Shown in pieces: positions 9,858 to 20,334 of a stretch of DNA of 64,000 nucleotides. Numbering within the stretch: position 1 is the stretch's first letter; every line of letters starts with the position of its first letter. Below the pieces are notes generated by a model. It was not told where the DNA came from. It made no database searches and was given only the letters and a program-made list of their open reading frames with translations. The stretch lies in NCBI RefSeq assembly GCF_026262505.1, contig NC_067206.1, positions 3,562,879-3,626,878 of the forward strand, written 5' to 3'. The stretch comes from Trichomonas vaginalis G3 (Eukaryota; Parabasalia; Trichomonadida; Trichomonadidae). The translations under genes were made by a program, and so were the position numbers.

Positions 9858-12385
9858 ATGAGAGTGAAGTACATGACAGCAATGACAAAAGGAACTAATA
9901 TCAAACCTAATGAAATCGCTCACGAGGACATAGAGCTTAACAAGTATTTTGTGGAGTATCTTATAAGTGAAGAGTATGTAAGACCTTACTTCATGTTTGA
10001 CAGCATGAATGAAGATGTTATTTCATGGTTAAAGAATATAAGCAATGTTTTCGGTAAGTACGTCATAGATGACAAAGGTCTTGTTGTATTTTATGAGACA
10101 GCAATACGAACACAGGAACTAATGGATATTATGCACTCAACAGCAAAGAAAGGATTTAGTACTATTGGCATGAATGAACATTGCAGGAATGACATATACA
10201 ACCTATGCTCACGAAAGCCTTACACAAAAGCAATACAAATGATAGAACATAAGTGTCTAAGGTCAGCAAATGAAATCATTACTGTCAGTGGTTATGAAAG
10301 AACTGTTAGCAAAGATGAGTGGAAACAGCTATTCATATTAAGGAAGGACGTTGCTGAACTAGTTAAACCTGTTGCACAAACATTGTTTCAGATAAGACCA
10401 GCAATGACTAAGAACCCTTTGACCTTAGTCAATGAGACCATAGAGGTTGAAGATAATGACATGAAAGAACTAGGAATGAATGAGAGAAGTTGTGAAGGAT
10501 GTTTGAGTCAAAACACATGGTTCTTCAGAGCTGTTAAGAAACTTAGTAAAGAACGACAGAAATATTTTATAGAGAAGTATTGCAAAGGATGTGTAAATGA
10601 ATTGCTTGAAATAGAACTTAGAGACACTTTCACACTAAAGGACTTGAGGAGAAATAAGTACATGAGTGAAGAAGGTATTGACATAGCTAGTGTTATAAAT
10701 GACTTAAGAAGATGTGTTGTCGTTATTGACGGAGCACGTATGACATATCTAGTGAAAGATTATGATGGAATACGAGACACAACAACACTTGTGTCAGTAG
10801 ATAGCAAGGAATTCAATAAGCTCATGAAGAGTGTTTATGTAGGACGTATTGAAGAGAAGGATGTGAACGCACTGATGATTTATGAAGCGGGTCAGAACAA
10901 GAACTATCTTATGAAGTCAGGCATGAGATTCTTTGACGAAAGAGATGACATTTACAGCTATTTCAGAGGATATGAGTATGAGGTACTGAATGAAGTAGAT
11001 GAAAGCATTATTGAAGGATATTTGAAACATGTTCACGATGTCATATGTAATGAGGATGAAGAGCTTTATGAGTATGTTTTGAACTGGTTCGCCTACATCG
11101 TTCAAAATCCTTGTGGAAAGACTGGAACAGTACTTTTGTTAACAGGAAAGCAAGGAACTGGTAAGAATGTACTTAGTAATGTTCTATGCGAGCTCATTAG
11201 CAAGTACGCCAACAATAATATAACGCAATAGAGAATGTGGTTGGTAGATTCAATGCTGCTATTGAGAACATGAAGCTCATCGTATGCAATGAACTAAGCT
11301 CATGCGATACGTCTAAGGTCATGAACCACGACGCACTAAAGTCAATAGTAACAGAGACTCAGTTGGACTTAAATCAGAAGTGTCAGCCAGTAAGAAAGAT
11401 AGAGAATGTTTGTAATATCATCATGATATCTAACAACTTCAACTCAGTAAAGATTGACAAAGACGACAGAAGATTTGTTGTCATTGACGTAAGCAGCAGA
11501 TACAAAGGAAATTACGAATATTTCTCAAATCTCATTGAAAGCTTTAATGAAGAGTTTTATTCAAACTTACTGACGTACTTCATGAAGAAAGATTTAAGTG
11601 AATTTGATGTAAGGAAGATACCATTCACCAGGGCTAAACAAGAACTCATCGAAATGAACAAAACACCTTACCAAATGTTTTACGAGGAGTTCTATGAAAA
11701 GTTTGTATCCGGATGGAATTGTACAGAGTGCTACAGAAGATATAAAGAATTTGCGAAGGAGAATGAATTCTTTGCATGTAGTTCAAATGTATTTGGTGGC
11801 AAGATGAGAGAATTTGTGAAGAGAAGTAGAAAGCGAGACGGTTCTGCAAGAAGTTATATTTACGAAGCAAGTATGATATTAGAAGGTCGTGGAAAGAAAG
11901 AAACAGTGAATTATGAGGAAGTGCTTGAAAAATTCATGGAGTACATGGGAAGCAATATAACATACAACAAAGACATATACAGTGAGTTTAAGTACTACTG
12001 TGAACAGCATGAGATTGAAGTAATGAGTAAAGGAGACTTTGAAACGCTTATGAAAGACAGTAAGGAGGTCGTTCATGAGAACAGTGTTGAAATAGTTCAT
12101 GAGAACAGTGAGGAGGTCATACATGAATGCAATGATGAAATAGTTCACGATGTCGTTCGTGAAGAAGCCATTGCAACAAAGAATGAGATAAAGGATTTCA
12201 TAGAACTTAACAAGGAGGAGTTTAAAGAAGGCTATGAGGTGAAAAGATGTGAAGAAGATTTCTTGGCGTATTTGAAGAAAAAGAGACTAAAGCCAATGGC
12301 TCAAAATAAGTTTCAATCGATGTTTGAAAAGAAACGTTTGAGCTATGGTGGTGTAAGAAGCACATATTACTTTGTTAAGAAGTGA
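9858..12385 (+). pseudogene. D5-like SF3 helicase relic, second family
   Basis: Starts at the ATG at 9,858-9,860 (product ~840 residues) with about one break. The second half has the SF3 Walker A GKQGTGKN, a Walker B-like LIVCNEL, and the sensor region NIIMISNNFNSVKIDKDDRR followed by FVVIDVSS, all typical of the D5/P4 replication helicase family. The first half has a cysteine pair motif (CEGCLSQNTW, later YCKGCVNELL). The C-terminal third has repeated VHEN units. Its closest relative in the window is the relic at 51,302-52,542. It is followed by tandem repeats. Confidence 0.75.
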
Positions 12386-12403
12386 GGACATTTATTTTTG
12401 TCG

Positions 12404-12560
12404 TTAGTGTTGGAGTTTGTGTTTGTTGTTAGTGTTTGTCATTTGTGCTGAAGTTAGTACTTGATGTTAGTGTTGGAGTTTGTGTTTGTTGTTAGCGTTT
12501 GTCATTTGTGCTGAAGTTAGTACTTGATGTTAGTGTTGGAGTTTGTGTTTGTTGTTAGTG
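12404..12560. repeat. 63-bp tandem repeat, about 2.5 copies
   Basis: The unit joins TTAGTGTTGGAGTTTGTG, a GTTAGTGTTTGTCATTTG stretch and a TTAGTACTTGATG end. It lies directly downstream of the helicase relic and contains no frame. Confidence 0.75.
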
Positions 12561-12574
12561 AGAGAATAAATTAA

Positions 12575-12870
12575 ATCATGAACTTTGCCATGGTCTCTGT
12601 CCCTAGTAGTTTTCATTAAGTTCTGGAAATAATGAAAGTCATAAACTTTGCCATGGTCTCTGTCCCTAGTAGTTTTCATTATCTCACAGAGTTAATGAAA
12701 GTCATACTTTCTATCAGATGAAGCATGCAGATGAACATAATGAAAGTTAGTGAGTTTGCCACGAGTTATGAATAAAATATTGGCATATTAGATGAGATAG
12801 CTGATGAAACAGATGAAGATAAATTAAATCTTGGACTTTGCCACACTCTGTCCCTAGTTCCTCAAAATCC
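12575..12870. repeat. ~62-bp tandem repeat, two good copies and a degenerate third
   Basis: Two copies carry AACTTTGCCATGGTCTCTGT followed by CCCTAGTAGTTTTCATTA (from about 12,583 and 12,646). A diverged one lies near 12,835. The rest of 12,386-13,092 is gene-free. Confidence 0.7.
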
Positions 12871-13092
12871 TTGACAACGTTGCTGAGAAATTTTGGTTCA
12901 AAACCTCATCTGATTTTAATCTGTTATGCTACCTGTTAAGTTTCGCGAGATTATAAATGTCATGGAGTTATATAAAAAGGAGGGACAGCTAGGGACACTG
13001 GAAGTACTTGTAAGGCTATCTGTTAAGATCGCATGAAATACTAAAAAGTCATGAAATCCATTATCGCTGTGCTAGCTTCACTTTAGAGTAAA

Positions 13093-13332
13093 ATGACAAA
13101 TAAAGCCACTGAAGCAATGAAACAAAAGTTTTTGGTAGAATACATTAAATCAGGAACTGTTCCAGAAGGTTTTTACATTCATACTATGAAAGATGGTAGA
13201 GTTCAGTTTAGAAAGATAAAACAACCATTAGATAGAGAAGGAATATTAAGGAAGATTAAACTTCATGAAGACAACATTGCTGAACTTAAGAAGAAGTTAG
13301 AAGAGTTGGATAAAGTCAATGATGAAAAATGA
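13093..13332 (+). CDS. Small hypothetical protein with coiled-coil end
   Basis: 79 residues. It has a basic N-terminal half (GTVPEGFYIHTMKDGRVQF reads as a short beta-hairpin) and a C-terminal helix IAELKKKLEELDK typical of a short coiled coil. Not recognised. A type-B palindrome follows 70 bp downstream. Confidence 0.45.
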   Translation: MTNKATEAMKQKFLVEYIKSGTVPEGFYIHTMKDGRVQFRKIKQPLDREGILRKIKLHEDNIAELKKKLEELDKVNDEK

Positions 13333-13402
13333 AGAAACCAAGGAAGAGAGTTATAAAGCAATGAATTCAAGAGACCCAAAGGGTCAGAGCCGCAAAGCGG
13401 CT

Positions 13403-13450
13403 AGGGTAGAAATGAGGCTAGAAATCGGGTTAGATATACCCTTCTACCCT
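13403..13450. repeat. Palindromic spacer element, type B
   Basis: Arms AGGGTAGAA and TTCTACCCT, as at 7,378-7,435. It lies just 3' of the 13,093-13,332 gene and next to two mini-hairpins (GACCCAAAGGGTC and AGCCGCAAAGCGGCT). Confidence 0.6.
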
Positions 13451-13551
13451 AAATTTATTTTTGTGCTATGTTTTCATACGCGTGAAGGTAGTGATATCAT
13501 TTATTTTTAAGTTTATTTTTTAAAATTATTTTTAAGTTTATTTTTATATAA

Positions 13552-13878
13552 ATGACGAAAACTATTGAGATAACAAACTACAACGGTCATGAGTTCAAGA
13601 ATTTGTTCTTCGTTCCTCGTGAAAATACATTCTATCAGATACGAGGGAGAAAGGGTAAAGTTAGTTTGAGCGTTTATGACAAAGAGCATTATGGAAGATA
13701 TATAAAAGCAATAGATACAAACGGTAAGCGTGTTTCATTAGCTTTGTCAAAACTTACTAACATTTATTTTGACAGTGACTTTGACTCTGACGATTGGAGT
13801 GACAGCAGCGATAGTGAAGAATATGAACTGTTGTGTGAAGCAAAGCAATGGGAAGAGTTGCAATACTTTTGTAAATGA
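13552..13878 (+). CDS. Hypothetical protein with acidic Asp/Ser stretch
   Basis: 108 residues. The N-terminal half looks beta-rich (ITNYNGHEFKNLFFVPREN...RGRKGKVSLSVYDKEHYG). It is followed by an acidic DSDFDSDDWSDSSDSEEYE stretch and a short tail. The start codon follows a T-rich, TATATAA-type upstream region like other Maverick genes. Not recognised. Confidence 0.45.
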   Translation: MTKTIEITNYNGHEFKNLFFVPRENTFYQIRGRKGKVSLSVYDKEHYGRYIKAIDTNGKRVSLALSKLTNIYFDSDFDSDDWSDSSDSEEYELLCEAKQWEELQYFCK

Positions 13879-14019
13879 GAACGTTTATTTTTACAGTAGT
13901 AAAGTCGTTAGTGAAAACGTTAGTGAGGTGAAGTGGTTGGCGGCTTTGTAAATATTTAAGGTTAAGTTAGTGTTGCGTTTGTGTTGTAAAATATACGTTA
14001 GTGGTTTTGTAAAGTGTCA

Positions 14020-14560
14020 GACCGTTATCTTGGGTAAGGTGGAACGCGATGCCGCCGTACCCAAGATAGGTATACTAACTACACGTTACTGATATAAATA
14101 TGATTTTGCATATATTTCAGACAACAAGCATAATGACAACAAGATTATTCTTATGTTTTTTTTGCTTACAGTCCTAGACCTTTTGGGACCAAGAAAGAGT
14201 AGTAAGAGTACATCAAGGCAAAGTTCATTACGAAGTCTCTCATCGAATGAGAGATTTCGTAATGAACATTGCTCATTTCGAGTAAGTTTACTTCCCTGAC
14301 CCTCAAAGGTTCAGAGAGTAGTACTATATTCCATGAGGGCTACAATAATTACGGAGCCTCGCTACACTACCATAGCAGCTAGGCTGCATAATTTTGTGAA
14401 TCTGGCTTGTAGAACCCTCATAGAAGACCTATTGGAGAACTCCAGCCGAAATCACTTGCTTATGGGGATGGAGCAGCATTATGATTGGCCAGATCAAAGG
14501 CTGCGTAGCATCCCAGCAAGTGGATAGTCGGCGGGCGCAAAGACCGAATCTGACAGCTTG
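14020..14560 (+). other. Hairpin-rich, higher-GC segment, possible structured RNA
   Basis: This contains a hairpin with 11-bp arms (14026-14036 / 14058-14068, TATCTTGGGTA) and one with 21-bp arms (14224-14244 / 14248-14268, 3-nt loop). The only non-Watson-Crick pair in the 21-bp stem is G-U on the plus strand. ATGAGGG and TACAA near 14,332-14,345 can pair with TTGTA and CCCTCAT near 14,407-14,422 around an inner stem. No convincing protein frame covers it. I could not match it to rRNA, RNase P, SRP or a self-splicing intron. Confidence 0.4.
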
Positions 14561-14993
14561 GACTATTTACAAATGTCAGATTTAAAACTTTTACAAATGC
14601 CAGATTTGGATGGATACCTCAAAGAATTAGCTATATATAGGGTTGTTAGATTCCCGACGATAGGTGTCTTGGAAGATTTGCCTGGTGTCATCATAGTGTC
14701 TTTAAATCAGAAATTTTATTTTGGAGTTAGTTTTATTGATTTTTCAATAAAAAACATTTCTAAAACAAGAAAATAAAACGATAAAATATTTATATTTTAT
14801 ATAAGGATCTTATATATTTAAAATAAATATCATTTTATTTTTTTCATTGGTGTCTGTCAAACCATAATACACTATTCAAAAATTCAATGTGTCTTGCGGT
14901 TTCAAAAGACACATTCAAATTGAACGATAGCACAGACACTATTGAATTTTACCCATTTTATTTAGTTTTTACCCTTTTTATTTTTAAGAATTA

Positions 14994-17181
14994 ATGACTG
15001 AAACACAAGATGAATATGAATCCAAATTTGAGGGATGGATTGATTGCAAACTTCCTCCCAAAAATACCCCTCGAAAAGTACCTCCTTACCAAAATTCGAG
15101 GATACTAAATTCTCAACTAATAATAAATGTCGAGTATGTTTCAATATTGCTTATCTTCCAGATACAAGCGAAAAATCGAAAGAACGAAAAAGACTTTATT
15201 GTTATTGTTTAGCGATACATTACAATTTACTAACAAAAACATATATGCGCTGCATTTATCATCGAAAACCATCAGAATTTGATGAAGATCATCAGCATAT
15301 ATATCAAATACAATGTGAAAATAATCCATATACAAGAAGAGATTTAATAAAACAAGATAGAAAATTACTTTATGTTGTAAAATTTGTTGTGGATACCAAC
15401 ATGTCAATCAATATGGCCGCTTCAGGTGTACTAGAAGATTTCGCCCGACATGTCTACTCCACCTTCAAGGGAGTAATCAATTTTCAACTCAAGATCCCAT
15501 ATAGAAGAGACGAGATAAGGGATGGAATCATTACATTAGCCGACTTGGTAGCTCCAAAAATACACGTTGAGCTTGACAAGATGGGCTACTATTCGATAAC
15601 AATTGATGCGGCATCACACGGAAGCCGGCATGGCTTTTTTGTGATGGCTAGCAATCCAGCAAAAATGAAGAACCATATCTTCATTGATACTATGATCGCT
15701 GATGGTTGGAATGCCAGGGATTACAATAATTTCTTTGAATGTTTTACCTTCCCAAAGGATTTCCTTTCTGCAATTGTTGCCGATGGATGCCCCGCCCAAG
15801 TTAAAGGGCTGTGCCACTGGAGGAGATGCGGAGCACTATATCCGGGTCTTCAAACCGTTTATATCCGATGTGTTGCGCATCTCCTCAACTTAGTGGTGAA
15901 GCATACGGCAGACAATTGTGCAGCTTTCGCAATGCAAATTAATTATTGCAAAGCGATAAGCAAGGAGTTATCGAAGCCGGACACGAGAAGGGCATTGAAT
16001 ATGAGGGTTATTCATGTTCCGGATCATCGCTGGATGTTTTTCTGGGATCTTCTGAAGTGGATAAAAGAAAAACACCCTAAAATTTATGAATTGTTCAATA
16101 TGGATGATCCACCGGAATCTGTTCAGATCTTAAGGGATATGGGAATTGATTTCAAGGATGGACTTCCACAATGGTTGTTAAATTTCGAAGAGATTCTTTT
16201 ACCAATCAAGAAACTCTTGAATTATGCAGAGAGTGACGTTGGCTGCTTCTGCTACATCTATCCAATGTTTCAATCGACGATTGAGCAGTTGACCGGAATT
16301 GCAAATCGTCCTGAATTATCAAGTTCGTCAAAGCGCATTGCAGATGCATTAATCGCCAACATGAATGAAGTTTTTGACAAACAGGGCAACTACGCTTTGA
16401 TGAAATTTGCCTTTGGTCTAACTCCATGGGGCCGGTCAGTCATCCGCGCAGAATTGAACATGCATACTGAGTACAAGCCAGACGTTTCACTCTTCTTCCA
16501 AGAACCAATACCTATCAATGCTGAACTTGAAATCCCTTCAAGGAGCTACACCCCTGATCATTTGGATGAAGTGGCAGAGGATCAATTGGACAGAAATCTA
16601 GATATAGAAGAGCCCGAGATTGAGAACGAAGCAATTGAAGGTGATGGCCAAGTAGATGCAGAAGACATTGCTCAGGATGAAGAAGTTGAAGAGAATGAAC
16701 CAAGGAGGAGACTAGGCAGGAACCTTGGTGAATGGGCGTCTCTGTCAATGCAAGAAGTGGAAGAGTACAGCTTCAACGATTTTATGATCGAGATGCTTTC
16801 GAGACGTGCAGAAGCAGAAGCGAGGTTCTACAAGAGAAGTTCGGCCAAGACATAGCTAATGAGTACAAGAAAGCTCTTTCCAACTTTATACATATGAATG
16901 AGAGTGAAATCAGGAACAACACCGACCTCACCTGCTTGGATCAAAGGTTTTGGGTAGCATGTGATGCAAATTTCAAGGCATTGAAAGAGATTGTCTTAAA
17001 ATTCATGTCTATTGCTGCAACCGAAGCTGATGTGGAAAGAATGATTTCAATTGTGCGGAACCTGCGTAATAGGTTTAATCAAAACACACGTGAAGATCTA
17101 ATAAAGTGTAGAATCCTATTGAAGCTTTTCATGACAAATGAAATCCTGAAAAAGATATTTCCAGATCTGACTGATCTTTAA
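14994..17181 (+). pseudogene. hAT-family transposase, decayed
   Basis: The catalytic-core pattern of hAT transposases is clear: YSITIDAASHGSRHGFFVMA (first Asp region), IVADGCPAQVKG, and CVAHLLNLVVKH (the hAT C-x-x-H signature). Residues near the end, FMSIAATEADVERMISIVRN followed by LRNRF and NTREDLIKC, match the hATC dimerisation domain. An N-terminal cysteine cluster (CRVCF...CYC) may be a diverged zinc finger. At least one frameshift lies near 16.83 kb before the dimerisation domain, and probably another near 15.09 kb. Higher GC than its surroundings. I could not find its terminal repeats or 8-bp target duplication. Confidence 0.8.
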
Positions 17182-17182
17182 C

Positions 17183-17460
17183 TTGCCGTAGCTCCTTGAT
17201 GCTGTAGCTCCATGCTGCAGCTTGACCTACTGTAGCCCCTTGATGCTGCTTGATTGTAGATGTTGGCCTTGAATGATGCCACTTGACCTGCCGTAGTCCC
17301 TTGCTGCCGTAGTTCGTTGCTGCCGTAGCTCCTTGCTGCTGCTTGATCGTAGATGTTGCCCTTGAATGCTGCCGCTTGATTGTAGATGTTGCCCTTGAAT
17401 GCTGCCGCTTGACCGTAGATGTTGGCTGTGAATGTTATCGCTTCAACCGCTAGCTCCTAA
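17183..17460. repeat. Degenerate GC-rich tandem repeat after hAT transposase
   Basis: Imperfect repeats of ~35-40 bp built on CTTGATTGTAGATGTTG, CCCTTGAATGCTGC and CTTGCTGCCGTAG. They probably form part of the hAT element's 3' untranslated or subterminal region. Confidence 0.6.
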
Positions 17461-18416
17461 CTGCCTCCAAACAGCCGTTTTGCTATGACCTCAATCACTT
17501 TTATTTATTATTTTAAATATTATTTAATTTTATTATTTGAATAGGCCAACTTATATTTGAGAAGCTCAATTTGAGACCACTTAATACATTGAAATATCAT
17601 AAATATTGAAATATTAAAAAGTGTATTTCAAAATATTGAAATTATAAAAATTTATAATACTGAAATTAAGACAAATTAATAAATTCAATGTGTTTTTTTT
17701 GAAATAACTCTCAAATATTATTTTTTTGTTTATTTAATGATGAATAAATATGATTGCTTTAGTCAATCATAAAAACTAATTTAAGTTTAAAATAATGAAA
17801 GGATAATTTGATCGTTTTTTAAAATACAATTATTTTTGATGATTTGCAAGAATCTTTGAAAAGAATATAATATAGGTTCTATTTTTGTAAAATTTATCCA
17901 AATCATGTATTACATAAATTACGATTAAAACGATGAAAGAACCAAAAAGTGTGTTTTGTGTTTTGTTGTTGCGTGTTGGATGCGGGATCCTGTTATTTCC
18001 GAAATCGACAAAAAATTTGGAAATTTAATTTCCGAAATCGAAATGAGTAGGGGTAATTTTAGCTAAAAGTGACACACCTGTCAAAAGTGACACACTCATG
18101 AAGGGTGTGATTACCGATCGGTAATTTCGACAGTTTAGAATTTAAAATTTTTTATGGAACTGTTGCGAGTTTCATAAAGAATTTAAGGAATATAAGCAAA
18201 GATTTGAATCAAAATCTTAGACCTAAGCCGCTCGATTCGCTCGCGGCTTCCGCGAATTACAGATCAGCAAAGATTTGAATCAAAATCTTCGAACTAAGCC
18301 GATCGCTTCGCTCGCGGCTTTCTTTATTATTTTAAATTTGCATATTTCCATCAAAAGTTCATAAGGTAAAAAATTTCGGGGCGGCGACAAATTTGCCCAG
18401 CCAGTAAAGTATTCAA
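17461..18416. other. AT-rich gene-free spacer with palindromes
   Basis: No gene seen. It holds the perfect palindrome ATTACCGATCGGTAAT (18110-18125) and a ~55 bp direct repeat (18195-18249 and 18265-18321) ending in the palindromic TTCGCTCGCGGCTT motif. That motif recurs at 43.43-43.59 kb on the far side of the Maverick. Confidence 0.6.
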
Positions 18417-18430
18417 TTTTTTTGCATTTT

Positions 18431-18473
18431 TTAAGGGTGCACACGAGAGGATCATGTAAACTTCAGAATTTAG
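18431..18473 (+). repeat. 43-bp inverted repeat outside the Maverick, left copy
   Basis: Identical in inverted orientation to 43313-43355, starting TTAAGGGTGCACACGAG. With a 2-bp gap the match extends into the neighbouring TTTTTTTGCATTTTTT. The Maverick lies between the two copies. Confidence 0.85.
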
Positions 18474-18487
18474 CTTCTTAAGGGTGC

Positions 18488-18905
18488 ACCCATATGTACG
18501 TTTATTTGAGAGGAGGAGGATTACCCTCTCAATTTTGAGGGATTCGTTAGTTTATTTTCTCGATGAATATGCAATAAAATTTGATTTTTACCTTATCAAT
18601 ATACTTCATATAATATACACATGTTCATGTAAAAACTTTTTTCCAAAATCCTCAGGAATTAAGGGATTTTTGAATTTTAAGAATTTTTTTCGAATTTTTT
18701 CGAAAAAAAATATTTTCAGAACAGCCCTAACGGCTAAGATTTAGGAACAATGTTAAGTATCAAAAAGAGAGGAGGTCTGATATAGACAACATATATCGTT
18801 GAAGGTTGAAAAAATCTCTAATATTTGAGCCCAAAATTTCAAATTTTAATTTTTTGAAAAAAGAGGCCACCCGTATGTACGTTTATTTGAGAGGAGGAGG
18901 ATTAT
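18488..18905 (+). repeat. Direct repeat pair, ~33 bp, 380 bp apart
   Basis: TATGTACGTTTATTTGAGAG followed by GAGGAGGATTA occurs near 18,491 and again near 18,872. Between them is AT-rich DNA with no gene. Confidence 0.7.
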
Positions 18906-18997
18906 ATTTTTGAAAGGGTGAAACATTATGAATATGTTAATTATATAATAATATGTATTATTATAAAAAAGAAAAAATAAAGCACGTTAAAATTTTT

Positions 18998-19577
18998 AGT
19001 AGTAGGGTATGAAGGGTTGTGTGACTTTTTTTGCATCATCTATATATAGATGAAGGTATATTTTCACATCTTCTATATATAGATGATATAAAAATTTTTT
19101 CTTACGTTTTTTAAGTCATGAATTCGTAAGAAAGCGCGACATTATTAAATAAATTAGTAATAAATATTATATACTAAACACATTTTAAAAAAATTAACAT
19201 TAATTTTAAAATAATTTATTTTTTATCTTTTATAAAGAAGCTATATATAGATGATGTCAGATATTCCGCGATTAATTAAACATTGTTTAAATCCTGAATG
19301 GAATCAATGAAGTCATAATCAAAGACCTCATAAACGAGTAAAAGAAATTAGAAACTAATGATTATTTGAATTTATGAAATCAATTATTTGATTCATTCTT
19401 TCTTCAATCTCTTCTATTCTTTTTGTTAATCATCAATTTTCATTAATGAGGTGATTCTTGATTGAGGAATAGATTTCAAACTAACCACTCCTTTTATTTT
19501 TGAAATTTTGAATCCATCAACTTTAAACATTTTATTCAATTTACACGTTGTCAATTCTTCAAATAATTTTTTATTAT
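18998..19577 (+). repeat. Left terminal inverted repeat of Maverick
   Basis: About 580 bp matching 42,240-42,821 in inverted orientation with few differences. Near its outer end it holds CATCTATATATAGATG palindromes. Its inner part overlaps the end of the 19,426-19,722 frame; a matching frame (about 42,263-42,463) exists in the right copy. Confidence 0.95.
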
Positions 19578-19722
19578 TAGCATAATAGTCATTAAATTCT
19601 TCAACAGATGAAAAAATTTTTATTTCAGTAATTGGTTTAACAACGTTTATTTTTTGTTGAACATTTTCACTCTCATTTATTTCTTCCTCCTCTGTTTCAT
19701 TTATTTTTAAAATCGGTTTCAT
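19426..19722 (-). CDS. Maverick hypothetical protein ending inside the left TIR
   Basis: 98 residues. The acidic N-terminus (NETEEEEINESENV) lies outside the terminal repeat, and the basic C-terminal half (CKLNKMFKVDGFKISKIKGV) lies inside it. The right repeat therefore encodes a second copy of the C-terminal half with a coiled-coil extension. Not recognised. The frame may simply reflect terminal-repeat sequence. Confidence 0.45.
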   Translation of the reverse strand: MKPILKINETEEEEINESENVQQKINVVKPITEIKIFSSVEEFNDYYANNKKLFEELTTCKLNKMFKVDGFKISKIKGVVSLKSIPQSRITSLMKIDD

Positions 19723-19815
19723 TTATCATTAAATAAAAATTAGAATATAAGTGATGAAAATGAATTTTTTAATTAATATTAAATCAGAAATGGCGGCAGG
19801 ATTCTTTAAAAAATT

Positions 19816-20025
19816 ATGGATGGAATTAAGAAAGCTGCGGGTTGGGTTTATAAAAAGATTATTAAACCCGTTGCAAACTTTTTAGCACCAGTAGCGAAAA
19901 AGGCAGGAACTATCATAGGTGGAGTATTAGGTACTAAAGCAGGTAATCCGGCGATGGGAGCACAAGCAGGTAACGCAGTTGGTGGAATTGCTGAAGGAAT
20001 ACTTAATAAAATAGGTGGTAGATAG
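19816..20025 (+). CDS. Small Gly/Ala-rich amphipathic protein
   Basis: 69 residues: a basic amphipathic N-terminal helix (MDGIKKAAGWVYKKIIKPV) followed by an Ala/Gly-rich segment with GxxxG-like spacing (GTIIGGVLGTKAGNPAMG). Membrane-active minor capsid proteins of adenovirus/Polinton kin (pVI/pX-like) have this look, and the major capsid gene is the next large gene, but no homology is shown. The protein at 62,198-62,599 in the second family is similar in style. Confidence 0.5.
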   Translation: MDGIKKAAGWVYKKIIKPVANFLAPVAKKAGTIIGGVLGTKAGNPAMGAQAGNAVGGIAEGILNKIGGR

Positions 20026-20049
20026 TGGAAAAATAAATAAATATTATTT

Positions 20050-20265
20050 TTATCTTAGTATCGGTTGTAGTCTTTGATAAACTTTTTCTCCTTTATTTAA
20101 AATTTCTCTTATTGGGGCGGCTTTTGGTGTTATTGATTCAGCAACATCACTAATTGCTTCTTTATTCTTAAATATCCAATTTGCACCCTTCGTCAATGTT
20201 TCCCAAACTTTACTCGCTCCTCTTTTTACTTTATCCCACAGTTTCTTAAATATACCTGCAGCCAT
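20050..20265 (-). CDS. Small amphipathic protein, convergent partner
   Basis: 71 residues starting MAAGIFKKLWDKVKRGASKV, a strongly amphipathic cationic helix, followed by a hydrophilic tail. A near-identical start, MAAGFFKKLW, is encoded in the opposite direction just left of 19,816, so the two small genes may be an inverted duplicate. A membrane-lytic or minor virion role is possible and unproven. Confidence 0.5.
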   Translation of the reverse strand: MAAGIFKKLWDKVKRGASKVWETLTKGANWIFKNKEAISDVAESITPKAAPIREILNKGEKVYQRLQPILR

Positions 20266-20334
20266 AGTTGATTATTTCATTAAAATTAAAAATTCATTTT
20301 CATCTTTTAATTTTGATTTTTTATTTATTAATAA

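Larger units (their letters stand above)
1..13950. mobile_element. Maverick/Polinton-derived block, open at left edge
   Basis: This block holds a mix of Maverick genes: a PrimPol-SF3 helicase relic, KilA-N, an rve integrase, a fibre tip, a second D5-like helicase relic and small ORFs. Two different replication helicases within 11 kb suggest parts of at least two copies. The junction may lie in the repeat-rich stretch at about 8.9-9.5 kb. No terminal inverted repeats were found, so the outer limits are approximate. Several genes are decayed (roughly five or more breaks in total). The family is inferred from its genes. Confidence 0.6.

Noticed and set aside
14072-14086. ACTAACTACACG as a T. vaginalis-type intron 3' end (known consensus ACTAACACACAG)
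   Set aside because: The match is imperfect and no GTATGT-like 5' splice site lies at a fitting distance.
14286-14345. Resemblance of CTCAAAGGTTCAGAGAGTAG to a group I intron R element
   Set aside because: No matching P, Q or S elements and no guanosine-site context could be found, so the likeness is too short.
14330-14560. Large-subunit rRNA 3'-end fragment
   Set aside because: Only scattered short similarities; no universally conserved rRNA stretch is present.
16206-16748. Minus-strand ORFs across the hAT transposase
   Set aside because: Antisense shadows of the real coding strand, which carries the hAT motifs.
14860-18110. GTGTCTGTC...GTGACACACC as hAT terminal inverted repeats
   Set aside because: The sequences do not pair as true inverted ends and no 8-bp duplication flanks them.
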